Notes under the pieces: generated by a model | Told to the model about the DNA's origin: nothing | Database searches by the model: none | The model's input: the letters and a program-made list of their open reading frames with translations, nothing else | Source of the DNA: Molossus alvarezi | Taxonomy: Eukaryota > Chordata > Mammalia > Chiroptera > Molossidae | Length of the DNA stretch: 64,000 bases | Direction of reading: 5' to 3' | NCBI GenBank assembly: GCA_037176705.1 | Contig: CM073886.1 | Location: 19,515,501-19,579,500, forward strand | Translations under genes and position numbers: made by a program | Shown: positions 21,320-32,348 of the stretch, one piece after another | Layout of the letters: the number at the start of each line of letters is the position of its first letter | Numbering within the stretch: position 1 is the first letter of the stretch

Positions 21320-22095
21320 AGACAAGAGGACACTGCCGGGCGTTATTAATGTTAAAAATTGTTGACGTTCCGGGCAGTGTGTTTTTCTAATTAGAGCCAA
21401 GCTGCAGAGTACCATTTCCATAATCAACATGGGAACAGAAACTCAGCAAAATTTCATGTATTTGCAATGAAACTGCTCCCCGGCAACATAAAAATGGCTT
21501 TTTATAACATAAAGGCTGTAATTAGAATAAGTCAAATCAGTTGGAAATGATTAAGGCCAGAGTAGGCAAAGCTGCCTTCTAAATATTTGTCTGGAGATTA
21601 GCTGACTCCTGCAGCCCCGAGAAGCATCTTTGATTTACTTATACTGCTCAACGTGGCGGACATAATCCTGCGGAAGGCAAATGAACACAGATTTAGATGT
21701 GCTGCTTGGCCCCTTCTGCCATTTGACAGGAGACAAGCCCACTGGAAGCCAAGTCAGAAAGAAAAAATGAATATAGGGTCACATTAGACAAATTGCTTTA
21801 AAGAAAAAAAAAAAAAAAGCACCCCATGATCATCAATTTAAATTCTTTTAAAATGTGCTCAGTCTCTGAAGCTTTCAGGATGCACTTTACAAGTCCACGT
21901 GGAATCATTCCCCGCATGTCAATGCGACAGTTGATGTGCGTCTCATTGTATTTAAAATTACAGTTCTGAGGTGGGACTTACTCCACGCTGCTTGTCTGAC
22001 ATCAGCTATTAAAATACAAGTAAGTCTTGGCAGGTGGGAATTTAAAGAAGAAAAGAGATTATGGAAGAAAAATCAGAATCGTTCATATTAATTTG
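21320..22095. promoter_or_regulatory. Candidate conserved regulatory block A
   Basis: About 775 bp without any transposon relic. Dense in factor-like words: CTAATTAG (about 21389), gttattaatgtt, ccataatcaac, tatttgcaatg, tgtaattagaataag, aaatgattaaggcc, ctttgatttact, catgtcaatgcgacag. It has balanced composition and an internal A15 run (about 21804-21818). This texture is typical of deeply conserved non-coding elements near developmental genes. Role inferred. Confidence 0.5.
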
Positions 22096-22479
22096 CTAAC
22101 GAGGGGACACTGGCAACGGACAGTTCTTCATGTCCTCTAACTGGCACTGACGTGAGGGATGCCTTACTGAGGCCAAAGATGGGCTGGAGGCGAGGAACGG
22201 GACTGGGCAGGGTAAGAAGTCCATGGTTTGTGTCTTTCGAGGCCAGGGTGGCCAGGGTGGGACTGCAGGTCCCTTCTGTTACGTCTGGGCCAGCAGCTCA
22301 GTCTCTGCCAGGATGGCAGGAGAAGGCAGCCAGGAGAGGGCAGAAATAACGCTCTGGAGACCAAGCGGGAACATCCACTCCACGGGCTCTTGCTTTCCTT
22401 CAGAAGGGCATAATTCGTCCTGACAGGCTCCCCACTCATTTGTAAGCCCTTCAGAATCCCAAACTTGTGTGCGTGCCTG
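22096..22479. other. Unassigned G-rich sequence
   Basis: GC-rich with overlapping short ORFs. Nothing diagnostic. Confidence 0.4.
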
Positions 22480-22760
22480 CATTTATCCATTGAAAATATA
22501 ATCAGCCTAATGCATTCTCTTACTGAATTTTAAACCAGCCCATTAAAACTCCTTTAACGTGCTAAAGTCGGCTTCAGAGAGGGTTTCCATTCATCTTTAT
22601 TGAGCTGAGGCTATGGTTCGCTCTCCCCTGGCACCACGGTGAGCGCATGTCAATAATTCAATAGCGTAGCCTTGACGGGCCCAAGCCCAGCCTCGACTTT
22701 CCACGGAGCCAAGCAGCTTGTCAAAGCCTGATGCGCTGTCAATGGCGGACTGATCTATAC
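22480..22760. promoter_or_regulatory. Candidate conserved regulatory block B
   Basis: Repeat-free, with 'aaatataatcagcctaatgc', 'ttttaaaccagcccattaaa', 'catgtcaataattcaatagc' and 'cagcttgtcaaagcctgatg' followed by 'gctgtcaatggcgg'. Several TGTCAA/TGTCAAT words are compatible with TALE homeodomain (MEIS/PBX/TGIF-type) sites. Role inferred. Confidence 0.45.
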
Positions 22761-22858
22761 TGCATGAATCCCCCTCAGCCCTTGATGTGTCCCTGGGAAT
22801 AAAAAGAAAGCCATTTCAGAAGTCAGCCCAGTGAGAAGCACCTGTTTGTAGAGAATCT

Positions 22859-23269
22859 TTAATGAGGGCAGGTCGCGCGGCGGTGGAGTGGAGTTCCAGC
22901 CGTGGCACTTTGTTTTGTTGAGCCAATGTGGGGTCTCTGTGAGTGCAGGGCGCGGAGCAGCCCGTTCATGGTGCTGGCGCACAGCTGGCCTTCTGGCTGT
23001 CTCTCCTTTACGCACGCGTTTGCATTGCACTTGACTTCACTGTTGAGGGTGAACTTAAACCCATAGATCCAGTGCAGGAAGCCAATGATCCTGACCGCAT
23101 GACCATACACAGGCTGGACTTCTCCACATAGCCAGTGGCAGTGACTGGGAGCCTCTTGGCCCATCCCCTCAGAGAACAGCATGCGTGTTTGCTGGTTGAA
23201 GGCGTCAGGGAAAGGCAGGTGAGAACCACAACCTTGCCTTTTCTTCTTCCATGCAGAAAACACACACAT
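22859..23269 (-). other. Unrecognised minus-strand ORF region, possible retrocopy
   Basis: A 136-codon frame is open on the minus strand from an ATG at 23269 to 22859. I recognise no protein family and no domain. It ends close to an ATTAAA-like word on the minus strand (about 22859). No A-tail or target duplication is seen. The composition is more GC- and CpG-rich than its neighbours. It could be chance, an old retrocopy, or conserved non-coding DNA. A coding call is not supported. Confidence 0.15.
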
Positions 23270-23285
23270 TCACGCTAAATGTAAT

Positions 23286-23438
23286 AAAGAAGGAAGGAAA
23301 GAAAGGAAGGGAGGGAGGGAGGGAAGGAGGGAGGGAGGGAGGGAGGGAGGGAGGGAGGGAGGGAGGGAGGGAGGAAAATGAACAAAAGAAAGAAAGAGAG
23401 AAGGAGAGAGAAAGAAAGAGAGAGAGCGAGAGAGACAG

Positions 23439-23505
<67 letters not shown>

Positions 23506-23509
23506 GAAA
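23286..23509. repeat. 224-bp polypurine tract: (GGGA)n then (GAAA)n
   Basis: Plus-strand purines almost throughout, with a few pyrimidines near 23376-23384 and two single interruptions near 23425. The first part is (GGAG/GGGA)n, capable of G-quadruplexes. The second is (GAAA)n, a mirror repeat able to form triplex (H-) DNA. Confidence 0.95.
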
Positions 23510-23539
23510 ATTGTTTGTATTTCTCTAGCCACTGGGCAT

Positions 23540-23830
23540 GATTTTTAACTCAGAATTATCCACCTAGCTCTTGACATCGCCAAGCCCTGCAAGTTGGCAT
23601 AAATGAGATTTGCAAATATCTCCCCTAAAAAAGGCCACGAGGAGAGCACGTAATCCGTGTTTTAAATGCAAAATGTCTTGAGTCCCAGCGCTGCTCAGTT
23701 TTTCCTGAAGATAAATTTTCGCTGGATTAAATAACTGTTTTAAAGGCACTAGTCATGCAAGTGCTGTCTCATTTGTGACTGTATTTGCATTGCAAATGGA
23801 CATGTCTCTTTCTCATGCATAGTCTTTCCC
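23540..23830. promoter_or_regulatory. Candidate conserved regulatory block C
   Basis: Repeat-free, with 'ttaactcagaattatccacc', 'aaatgagatttgcaaatatc', 'gataaattttcgctggatta' and two octamer-like words near 23785 ('gtatttgcattgcaaatgg', the POU-site ATTTGCAT and its near-mirror ATTGCAAAT). Role inferred. Confidence 0.45.
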
Positions 23831-24719
23831 TAGCAGCCACCCCCAAATTTACAGATTTCTTGCTTGTCAAATTGGAGTCTGCAAAGAGGTGGCAATAATA
23901 TAGATGGAAAGAGAAGCGGCGATGTGTTAAAAGCTAATAGGAAACTGTTACACTGGAATAGATTCGTGGTGTAGACTCCGGCTTCCCTTAACCACAAAAC
24001 AACCGAATCATTGCGGTCTCCCCAAATAAGCAGCACCGAGTCTGTTTTACCCCAGCCATGGGTTGGGCAAAAGCAAGATTGTTTTTGCAGGAGAAGGAAT
24101 GGGAGAGAACATTAATATGATGGTTTTAGGGAAGGAAATCTCTCCCAAGTATATGTCCCCTTGTATGTCCCCAATGCCATGGATGAGGGTAGTATGGACG
24201 CACAGGCAGCCCAGTGATATGGCTGGCCTCGGGCAGTTAAGTAGCAGAGCTGAGTCAGCAAATCCGCTGGCATCCAGAAAATGAGGCCTTCGAGATCTTG
24301 TTGTAATATGCATACATTTCATGTGGAGAGTTTTAATTAATTCATTCATTCATTGATTTTTTGTTTTGCCCATTTTGCTTAAAGTCTCAAGTGAACACAC
24401 CAAATGCAAAGGCTTTCTTGGGGGCTTGGTAGGACAAGAGACAGAAGAAAAATGAAACCCAAGGCTTTGCCCCCTCAACTCCACCCCCTCCCTTCCTCTC
24501 TATTCCCAGAGTTTGGCAGCTCCCTGGAGGGTTGCAAAGAATCCTCATGGACCAGCCTGGCCCAGAGTGCCAACTTCTAATCAAGTTCAACCACATGCTT
24601 TTACTGGCGAGGTAGAGGGAGTAATAATGTCCCGGCACCTGGTGAGATGGGCTTAGCCCAGGACCCTCCTGCTCCACCAGGGGTCCCAGAAACCAACCTG
24701 TCCGGTGTTATTGAGCCCA
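23831..24719. other. Mostly unassigned sequence with a short ATTC repeat
   Basis: (ATTC)n-like 'aattcattcattcattgatt' at about 24339. Otherwise unique and without gene evidence. Confidence 0.4.
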
Positions 24720-25060
24720 AGGCAGCGTGGAGTCCATGCTGCATGCATGTGACTTGGGGCTTCTGGAAGCTCTATTAGGCTGATAATCTATGTTTTAAGA
24801 ACAATCATCAGCAATGGCTTTGGCATTAGAGGAGCTATTAGCATATTAGTTCCATCTGAGATGGTTAAATGCTTTTGGAAACTGCAAGCCCTACCTAATA
24901 AAGTTTATTTTAAAACAATTAGAGTTATAGCACTTTTCATCGGAGATATTCCATCCGCTAGCCCCTCACTTTACAGAAGAGCAGGGAGGAGTCTATAGGA
25001 TTTCAATTTGCTTTGATGTGCTGATGTCACCAGCTAGTGGCAAAGCTAACGTCCCTTCGA
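24720..25060. promoter_or_regulatory. Candidate conserved regulatory block D
   Basis: Repeat-free and AT-rich with mixed words: gctgataatctatg, gagctattagcatattag, cctaataaagtttatttt, aaaacaattagag, ctagctgacaac-type motifs nearby. Role inferred. Confidence 0.4.
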
Positions 25061-26719
25061 AGTTGGTATCTTTCTCAGATCAGTTGCTATGAACTGAAAT
25101 CTAGGCTTTTCTCTGGTCCACAAAGAAAAGTTGTTGTTTTTTTCCTTCTGTCACTAGCTGACAACATTTAAGTGCCTAAAGATCTCACTTAAGATCCAGA
25201 TTTCTGGCTTCTTGTGAAAAAATCAGACTTTTGGAGTATTGGGCAGGTCCCCCACATTTCAGTCATCAGCTGGAGCTCTGCACCATCTGCCTGCGTAAGT
25301 GGGATAGGAGGCCTCCAGTTCAGTGCAGTCCCTGTCACCACTGGCCTTGACTCAGCCTGCTTGACTCCACCGGCCACTGAAAGCGTTCCCAGACCCTCCC
25401 GCCCCTCCAAAAACAAACTTGCCCAGAGAAATTGGCAACAGAAAAGCTTTGCATGGGCACTGGGGCTGCCTGTTCTTTGCAGCCATGCCTGGAGAATTCA
25501 ATAGCTCTTTCTCAGCACAAATCCTCTTCTTCCCGCATTCATGTAGAGAATGGCATCCCTGGCACAGAGCAGAAAACATCTGGTAATGAATCCATTAGCC
25601 AGACTGTTGCTCGGGCTCCAGGTGCCCAAGGGTCTGAGTGCTGGGCTGCACAGGATGCGTGAATGGGACCCAGAAGATTTTACCTTTTGGCCCTGGTTCT
25701 GCCAGAGCCCCGGTTTGGCCCTCAGGGCTCCCGTGACTGCTTCAATGCCAGGTGTTATTCCCAGCCACCCCCAGGTGAGAAGCTGGCCAGCTTTCGGGAT
25801 TCTCTCCTCTCTTTCTCTACCACACCTCTCTCTCCTGCACAGCCTTCCTGAGCTACACAAAGGAGGAGATGCCGATTATCTTTGGCAGATGTAAGGAGCA
25901 GCATTTGTCGAACCCTGAGCCCTACAACTCTGCGAACAGACCTGCACACTGTACAAAATCATTAGAAGCCCCGTGTCTGAGGGCTCATAGAGGTTGAGCA
26001 GGGAGGTGAGAGCGAATAAGAATGAGCAGGCCCGCAAACTGCTTTTGCCCAAGGGCTGGTTTTAATGAGCCTGTCCCTAATGAGTTGTCCCTGCAACTAG
26101 CTTCAGGCCTAAACAGATGAGGCAGGGATACTGCTAAATTTTTGATAGGATTTGCACTGGTTTTATGAGAAAGCAAGCAGTAGAGAGTGCAAAGTTGGGT
26201 CATGAATCTTTTACGAGGGTGTGGATGGTTGTCCATCTTGTCAACCAGACCAGGAAAGACCTGGTTGCTAAGGGAAACCCTGGCTTCAGCCGTCCACAGT
26301 CACCCACCAGACCAGCTAATTCGGTCAGGGTGGCTGGATGATTTGTGTTTTTCTGATTCAGGGCCTGGCCCATGGCCTCCAAGAAGAATTCATCTTCAGA
26401 CTCCATCAAGGAGATGACTTGAGTCATTGCCTGTCCCCTGCTAATGATCTTTTGTGGAACTCAAGTCATCTTGGGGATTTACACAGTTCTCCCATGATGC
26501 ACTGGGAAGAAAACGCCATCAAACACTTTAATTAGCATCCTTTTTCCTTTCGGGTAGCCCCGTTTCTATCAAAATCACAGGGCTTATTCTTCTGTTGCAT
26601 GGGAAAACTCTGGCCAAGGATACATGTCATTCTTGATTTATACAGAGATGTTCCTAATGTCTCTAATATTTGTCAATTCTGGAATTGAGTGGTCTAGGAG
26701 ATTTCATATACTATCACCT
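25061..26719. other. Unassigned unique sequence
   Basis: No supported gene. Overlapping ORFs of up to 120 codons on both strands at 25.2-25.9 kb show no domain. The only repeat-like feature is a diverged trace near 25200-25380 that I cannot name. Confidence 0.4.
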
Positions 26720-26724
26720 TTTTT

Positions 26725-26776
<52 letters not shown>

Positions 26777-26777
26777 T
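26720..26777. repeat. (TTTC)n microsatellite
   Basis: About 58 bp of near-perfect TTTC units. Polypyrimidine on the plus strand. Confidence 0.95.
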
Positions 26778-27219
26778 AATATGAAAAGCTGCCAACAAAT
26801 ATATTTCTCCAGTTTGATTCATCTACCAAGAGCCTCTTTCCTTGGTGGCTTAGAAGTTTGCCAAAAAATGCTTGATCAGCAGGATTTTCTATGCTGGGTG
26901 AACTACTGCCCCCTCCTTCCTCCAGCTCACACACTCTCTTTCACATTAATCATGTAACTGATTTAATAAGTTCTGGCTTCAAGAGGTTTTTTCCCCTCCC
27001 CTCTCTCTCTTCTCCCCACAAGGTTTCAGTTCAGCCTGGTAGGTGAAGGCCCTTGCATTTTTCCAGGCACGAAATCCAATAGCTGGGTTCATCTTACATT
27101 TGTATGGCTCTCTCATACTTACTTTTTAAGCCACTCATCAGTAAAGTTCCCGTGTTCTAAAACATGCAATCTTTTCCTGGCTCTGTCTTACTTAAAACTC
27201 TCCAAAACTAAAAACTGAG
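26778..27219. other. Unassigned sequence
   Basis: No gene or confident repeat seen. Confidence 0.4.
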
Positions 27220-27362
27220 AATTTGCTCGGAGAGATTGATGACCCTTGTGTGTAAATAAGGAAGCTGATGTACAGAGAGGTGGATGGACTTGTTGAAGAC
27301 CTTGTAACTAGTTAGCGATGTACCTGGGATGAAAACGTGGATTCCCGAACTCCTTACAATGA
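27220..27362 (-). mobile_element. MIR SINE fragment, reverse
   Basis: 'taaataaggaagctgatgta', 'cagagaggtggatggacttg', 'ccttgtaactagttagcgat' and 'gtggattcccgaactcctta' follow reverse MIR. Confidence 0.65.
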
Positions 27363-28079
27363 GATCCTGCTGTTTTCATATTCTTCTGTTGCCTCAGGCA
27401 CCCTTTCTCTGGGTTGAAACACAAACTATACATATTTATCTTCAAGAGAATACTTTCAGTTTGTCTACTGGGGAATAGAGTTGTTTTCTGTGGTTGCGTT
27501 AAGTTAGATAGGCTAATAGATATTTAAGTCAAACAAGACCAGACATGTGCAAAACGCTTGATGAATCACATAATACTAAATCAGCCTTGTCCGGTGTGAT
27601 GGTGCCACATTGTAGGTGAGCAGGTGTTCAGGGTTAAAGTCTCATGGCAATGTGCCCTCGCTCCCCAGGAACCTATACATTCAGCTCTTGCTTTCTCATA
27701 TTGGGGAGGTCAATTTACCTTAAGGGGTCCACTGATTAAAATGCTAGTCTCATTCAGCACCCGCCACAGACACACCCAGAAATCATGTTTAATCTGGACA
27801 CCCCATGGCCAATCCAGTGACACGTAAAATTAACCATCACACTGCCCATGAATTCTGAGCCATGTGTCAAGTTCTTGACCATCAAGAGAAATCTTGTCTT
27901 GTCCACTGGGGATGCTGGTGCTAGACTTGAGGAATGTGCTGGAGAGAGAAAAGATAGCCCCTTGCAAAGGGTTAAACATTATGTCTGGCAGTTAACAAGG
28001 ATGAAACAAAGGACATAGATTAGTATTAGTACCAATATCAGCGTGAGTATTGTGAACAGTGGAAGGGAAATTGCTTACA

Positions 28080-28081
<2 letters not shown>
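27363..28081. other. Largely unassigned, possible old LTR or L1 trace
   Basis: 'ggccaatccagtgacacgta' then 'aaattaaccatcacac' (27808-27842) resembles the edge of an old interspersed repeat that I cannot name. The rest is unique. Confidence 0.3.

Positions 28082-28124
<43 letters not shown>
28082..28124. repeat. (GA)n microsatellite
   Basis: Nearly perfect GA units over about 40 bp. Confidence 0.95.
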
Positions 28125-29568
28125 ATGTTTTCAGTGTGGATTGGGCCTCTGTAACCTCACCCTCTCAGTAACAAGACTTTCCGGTCTCCCTCTCACTCAT
28201 CGGAGGCCCTTGGGTCCCTGATCAACCCAGGCACCAGCTCCATTAGAGAAAACGGAAGCAGGAATCACAATATTTGTCCTAGATCTGCATAATTAGGACA
28301 AGCTCTTGAGAGTTTGAAGAGGCTCATCAAGTGAACTTCTCAAAATGCATTTGATACAGCATCATAGAGTAGTGACAGGCTCATAAATCAAGTGAGACCG
28401 GGGCCCTCTGACTCAGAATGTAAATGGTCTTCTCCCCAGCCAGCTCATCCCAGTAAGCCCTCCACGGAAAGCAGAGGACGCGTCCTTCCCGTGCTGTGGG
28501 AATCCAGACTACAGGAGACCTCCTCGCGTGGTCCTTTTCCCTGTCTTGGCATGTGGGGTGACATTTGAAGATGCCCAAAGATGGATACAGATCACCCTAA
28601 AGTACCTAGTCTACAACCACAAATATCCCTGAAGCAATTTACCGCAGTCCTCGCCCATAAAGGTAGTTTAATAAACATTCGTGGAGTGGATACACTTCAT
28701 GGGGTGGTGGACATTTTCCATTTAAATGTACTGTGTTGTTTAGCTGTTGAGCTTAGCTTTCCTTCCTACGTCTTCCCTTTTCTTGCCTGAACAGGCCCAT
28801 CCCAGGAGTCAGGAATCTCCTGGTCGCCTCTCAGCTCTGCCAACAGTTTGCAGAGGTCATGCTCAGGCCACTTCTCCTCTGCCGCTCCATCTTGTCTGAA
28901 ATCTGGGTTAACTGGGACTTAACTCCTTGTCAAAGATGCTGTGTGAAAAGACTAATTAACAGCAAACAGGGAGACTGAATTGTCATTGACAAATGGGGCT
29001 TTTAGTAACCAGCCGTCCTACTGAAGTGTTTGCCCAGCGTTGAGTCTCCCTCGACCCAGCAAAGGTAGGGGAAGGCGGACCTCGGTCATCCTCACTGGGA
29101 TGAAGTTGCTTGTCACTTGAGTTTATGAGTTTGGGAGGAGTCATTTTACCCACGTTGTCCTGGGTTGGACGGTAATGTGCTTCTAGTTTCAGAAATTCAA
29201 GAGGATTAGAACAAATGAGCCCATGTTTTACTAGTATAACCAAGGGTGCTCAGTAGGTTCTCCCTGAATGTGGGCGGAGTACCCACATTTGCCCATAGTT
29301 GAGCTAAAATTGAACTGGGGAGAGAAGATGGATACTTATTGCTTGTCAAACTTACGTAAGCAGTGTACAGATTCCCAGAAGAGTCCTTTCCCAGGCTGCA
29401 CCGCTCTGCCCATTTCATCAGTCCCAGCTTCCTGGAGCACACGACCACGCCTTCCCTCGGACCAGCATCTCTGTCGCTCCCTACTGGGCACGCCCACAGA
29501 ATAAAATCGAGAAACTTCAGAATTCTTTTCCTCGTACTCAAGACTCTCCCCTGTTCACCTAAACTCAC
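28125..29568. other. Unassigned sequence
   Basis: A short L2-tail-like word (taataaacattcgtggagtg) lies at about 28670. No gene, RNA or other repeat is supported. Confidence 0.4.
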
Positions 29569-29586
29569 TTTTTTTTTTTTTTTTTT
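29569..29586. repeat. T18 run
   Basis: A pure T run. On the minus strand it could be a retroposon tail, but no retroposon body is recognisable downstream on that strand. Confidence 0.85.
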
Positions 29587-30044
29587 GGTATTTCCCAAGC
29601 AGAAATGGATCTGGGATTTAATGAAATGTGAGACTTCGACAATTTGGGAGACCCCTTTAAGAAAAAGATACAAAATTACTAGTGCAAGGTGAAGCGTGGC
29701 CATGGAAACACGGCCATGAGTGATGGGCTCTGAGTCTGAAGCTTCATCACCTTCCCATTACCCACCTCTGTCCCCACATGAACGTCTGCAGTGCGAGGCT
29801 AATGTTATGAAGTGGTCATGAACTGTGCTCCAAACTCCACCGTGGACCTCCTGCCTTTCCTCTCTATGACCCTCTGCCTCGGTTGGACTAATCACTGCCC
29901 TCCTCTCCTATTGAAAATTAATTATTGATTAAGAGTCAAGTGTAAAGAGAGCTAAATACATTGGTTCAAGATTATAGAGCTTCTTAGGGAGAAGCAGGAG
30001 TGGAATGTACTTGAATGAACTGAGTTTACAGAAGACTCTCAATG

Positions 30045-30236
30045 TATGTTTTGTTATTACCTGTATTAGCATCTCCTGGGAGGGGGCTGATGGGAGCTTA
30101 TTACGCATATAGGTTCCTGGGTCCCTTTGAATTTCTGAATGAGAATCTCTGGGGCCGGGAGGCAGGGATTTCCACTAAGAACCTCCCACATCTCATGATT
30201 TTGAGGCACAAGTTTGAAAACGACTGCTTTTACAGC
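30045..30236 (-). mobile_element. MER5A-like hAT-Charlie fragment, reverse
   Basis: 'tattagcatctcctgggagg', 'taggttcctgggtccctttg', 'ttctgaatgagaatctctgg' and 'cacaagtttgaaaacgactg' follow reverse MER5A-type order. Confidence 0.65.
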
Positions 30237-30269
30237 CACTAAAGGATGCTCTCAATATGAGACACTTAC

Positions 30270-30510
30270 TGCCCTGGCTGGTTTGGCTCAGCAGTTAGAG
30301 CGTCGGCTCTCGGACCAAAGAGTCAGGGGTTCGATTTTGGTCAAGGGCACATACCTTAGTTTCGGTTCACTCCCCAGCCCTGGTTGGGGTCGTGCGGGAG
30401 GCAACCAATTGATGTGTCCCTCTCACATCAATGTTTCCTGACCCCTCCCTTCTTCCCACCCTATCTGAAAATCAATGGAAAATATCCTCAGGTGAGGATT
30501 AAAAAAAAAG
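30270..30510 (+). mobile_element. Ves-type SINE
   Basis: Complete head with A box (TGGCTCAGCAGTTAGAG) and B box (GGGGTTCGATTTTGG), 'gggaggcaaccaattgatgt' body variant, a CT-rich stretch and an A9 tail. No clear target duplication. Different body subfamily from the 4.5 and 5 kb copies. Confidence 0.88.
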
Positions 30511-30564
30511 ATGGACCCTTAGCTGAGAACTGAAGGAAGAACGAAGATGGCCACGTGCATTGAT

Positions 30565-30995
30565 TTCCCAGGGCCACCGTAACACCTCACTGCAAACTGA
30601 GTGGCCTAGAAAATAGAAATGTATCCGTTCTTGGTCCTGGAAGCCAGGAGTCTGCAGTCAAGACAGAGCTGTGGCTCTGAGGGAGAATCTGTTCTAACCT
30701 CCCCCAGCTTCTGGAGGTCGGCAGTCCTGGTGGCCCTTGGCTGGTAGCTGCCTCTCCCCAACCTCTCCTCCATCATCACATGGCTTTCTTCCTTCTCTTT
30801 GTGTCTGTATCTTCATGTAACCTTCTGATTAGAACCCTGTCATTGGATTTAGAGCCTGCCTGAATCCTGCGTGGTCTCATCCTAATCACACCTACAAAGA
30901 CCCTACTTTCAAATAAGGTCACACTCCCAGGCTCTGGGTGGACATGAAGTTTTAGGAGTATAGCCGTCAATCACGTGAAGGTGGTAAATGAGGGA
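30565..30995 (-). mobile_element. MLT1-type MaLR LTR, reverse
   Basis: Word order fits a reverse MLT1 LTR of ERVL-MaLR: cagggccaccgtaacacctc, ggaagccaggagtctgcagt, cccagcttctggaggtcggc, tgtctgtatcttcatgtaac, cattggatttagagcctgcc, cctacaaagaccctactttc, aaataaggtcacactcccag. Solitary, degraded, with no internal viral genes. Confidence 0.75.
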
Positions 30996-31789
30996 GAGGG
31001 CCTTGGAAAGAGATCGATGCATTTAGAACCAATTAAAATCTTAAAGAGTTGACTAAAAGGACAGATGGACTGTTTTCCCAGATGTTCCAAGACTCCGGAA
31101 TGCTGTTCTGTGCCAGTTCCTGGGCTGAAGAACGGGAACTGCAGGTGTGTGGGGAGGATGTTCCCCGGCGCGGATGGGCAGGCTGTGATTGCGCAATGCG
31201 GGGAGTTCTAAGGGAGGATGCAGGAACTGCTGATCTGAGGACAAGGGAGGGATGCACCGTGAAAGGGAGATGTTTGCCAATCCCCAGGGTTCCCATACGA
31301 GTTGGGAGCATGCTCTGAACCAAGCGAGTCCTGAGCCAAACCTTTGGGAAGATATCCACGATGAACCTGGAAGAGAAAATATTTGCAGATTCAATAAAGG
31401 AAAGTCGTCCTGAGATTCGGAGGTGGTTCTAGAGGGACTCGCCCCTGTGTCTCCAGTGGCTGGTCGGGGCTCGGAAGAGGTTGACTGTGCTGTGGAAGTC
31501 ATGAAATTCTGCACTTGGGAAAGATGATTCCTTTCCTAAACTCACATTGCTGGGTCAGAGCTGGACCCTCGGCCTCACTCGGACCCGGCTGCACTGGGTG
31601 CTGCCTGGGGGTCTTGGCACCGTGGTGGCTGTTGTCTCTGCCTGGTGTGCTCACCACACGCATCCACAAAGACTGAGTTCTTTCTTAGTTGTCATCAACT
31701 GTCAGCAGTTTCCAGGTGTCACCAAAATGCCCCGTCAGGAAGTCATTTCTCCTGAGTCATGATCTCTCCCATTATCCTAGGTGGTTGCT
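30996..31789. other. Unassigned sequence
   Basis: No supported gene. Overlapping ORFs of up to 153 codons at 31.05-31.5 kb show no domain. Confidence 0.4.
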
Positions 31790-31960
31790 TTGCCATGTTC
31801 CTAATTTCCCTGTGTATTTAGTTACTTGTTGATCACCATCTCTTTGCCTCAGCCCATGAGACTTTAAATCTCTACCAGATTCAGGCCCGTGTCTCGCCCA
31901 TGCCCAGTGTCTGGGTCGTAGTAGGTTCTCAGTGATCATTTGTTGAATGAATGCTTTTAG
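31790..31960 (+). mobile_element. L2 LINE 3' end
   Basis: 'gatcaccatctctttgcctc', 'gcccatgcccagtgtctggg', 'tcgtagtaggttctcagtga' and 'tcatttgttgaatgaatgct' give the L2 3' terminus. Confidence 0.8.
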
Positions 31961-31984
31961 CTGGGGAGGAAGAAAGGTGATTTC

Positions 31985-32348
31985 TGCATCCAGTCGGTGG
32001 GAACACAGCCTCAGTACCATACGGAGAAATACTCCGGGAGGTTTGTGCTGACGACATCGAAGCTGCTAAGTTTGAAACGTAAGGCGTGTCGGGCATCTGA
32101 GGAGGAAAACTCCGAAAGTATGAGAGCAGGGAAAATGGAGAATTGTGTCTCCGGTTCCAACATCAGAGTAGAAAGATGCTGCGGACCAAAGTATCCCAGC
32201 GCCTCTGGGTGTGGATTTCAGAGCCTGTCATCCATGTCGCTGAGGTGGGATTGGGTGAAAGATGGAAGAGGGAACATTGACCGCACAGATGGTTGTGTTT
32301 GGAGAATGCTGAGGAAACTGCCAAAAAAAAAAAAAAAAAAAAAAAAAA
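31985..32348 (+). other. Unassigned A-tailed segment (A26)
   Basis: About 340 bp of unique, moderately CpG-rich sequence ends in an uninterrupted A26 at 32323-32348. This looks like a retroposed tail, but I recognise neither SINE nor gene body and find no target duplication. An ORF of 136 codons spans it without domain character. Confidence 0.25.

Noticed and set aside
23251..23541. Charged low-complexity ORF (Lys/Glu/Arg-rich)
   Set aside because: Pure translation of the GGGA/GAAA microsatellite.
29206..29703. 165-codon minus-strand ORF
   Set aside because: It includes a lysine run encoded by the T18 stretch and has no recognisable family. Treated as chance.
31053..31514. 153-codon minus-strand ORF and its plus-strand counterpart
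   Set aside because: Both strands are open in the same GC-rich DNA. No domain and no conserved motif.
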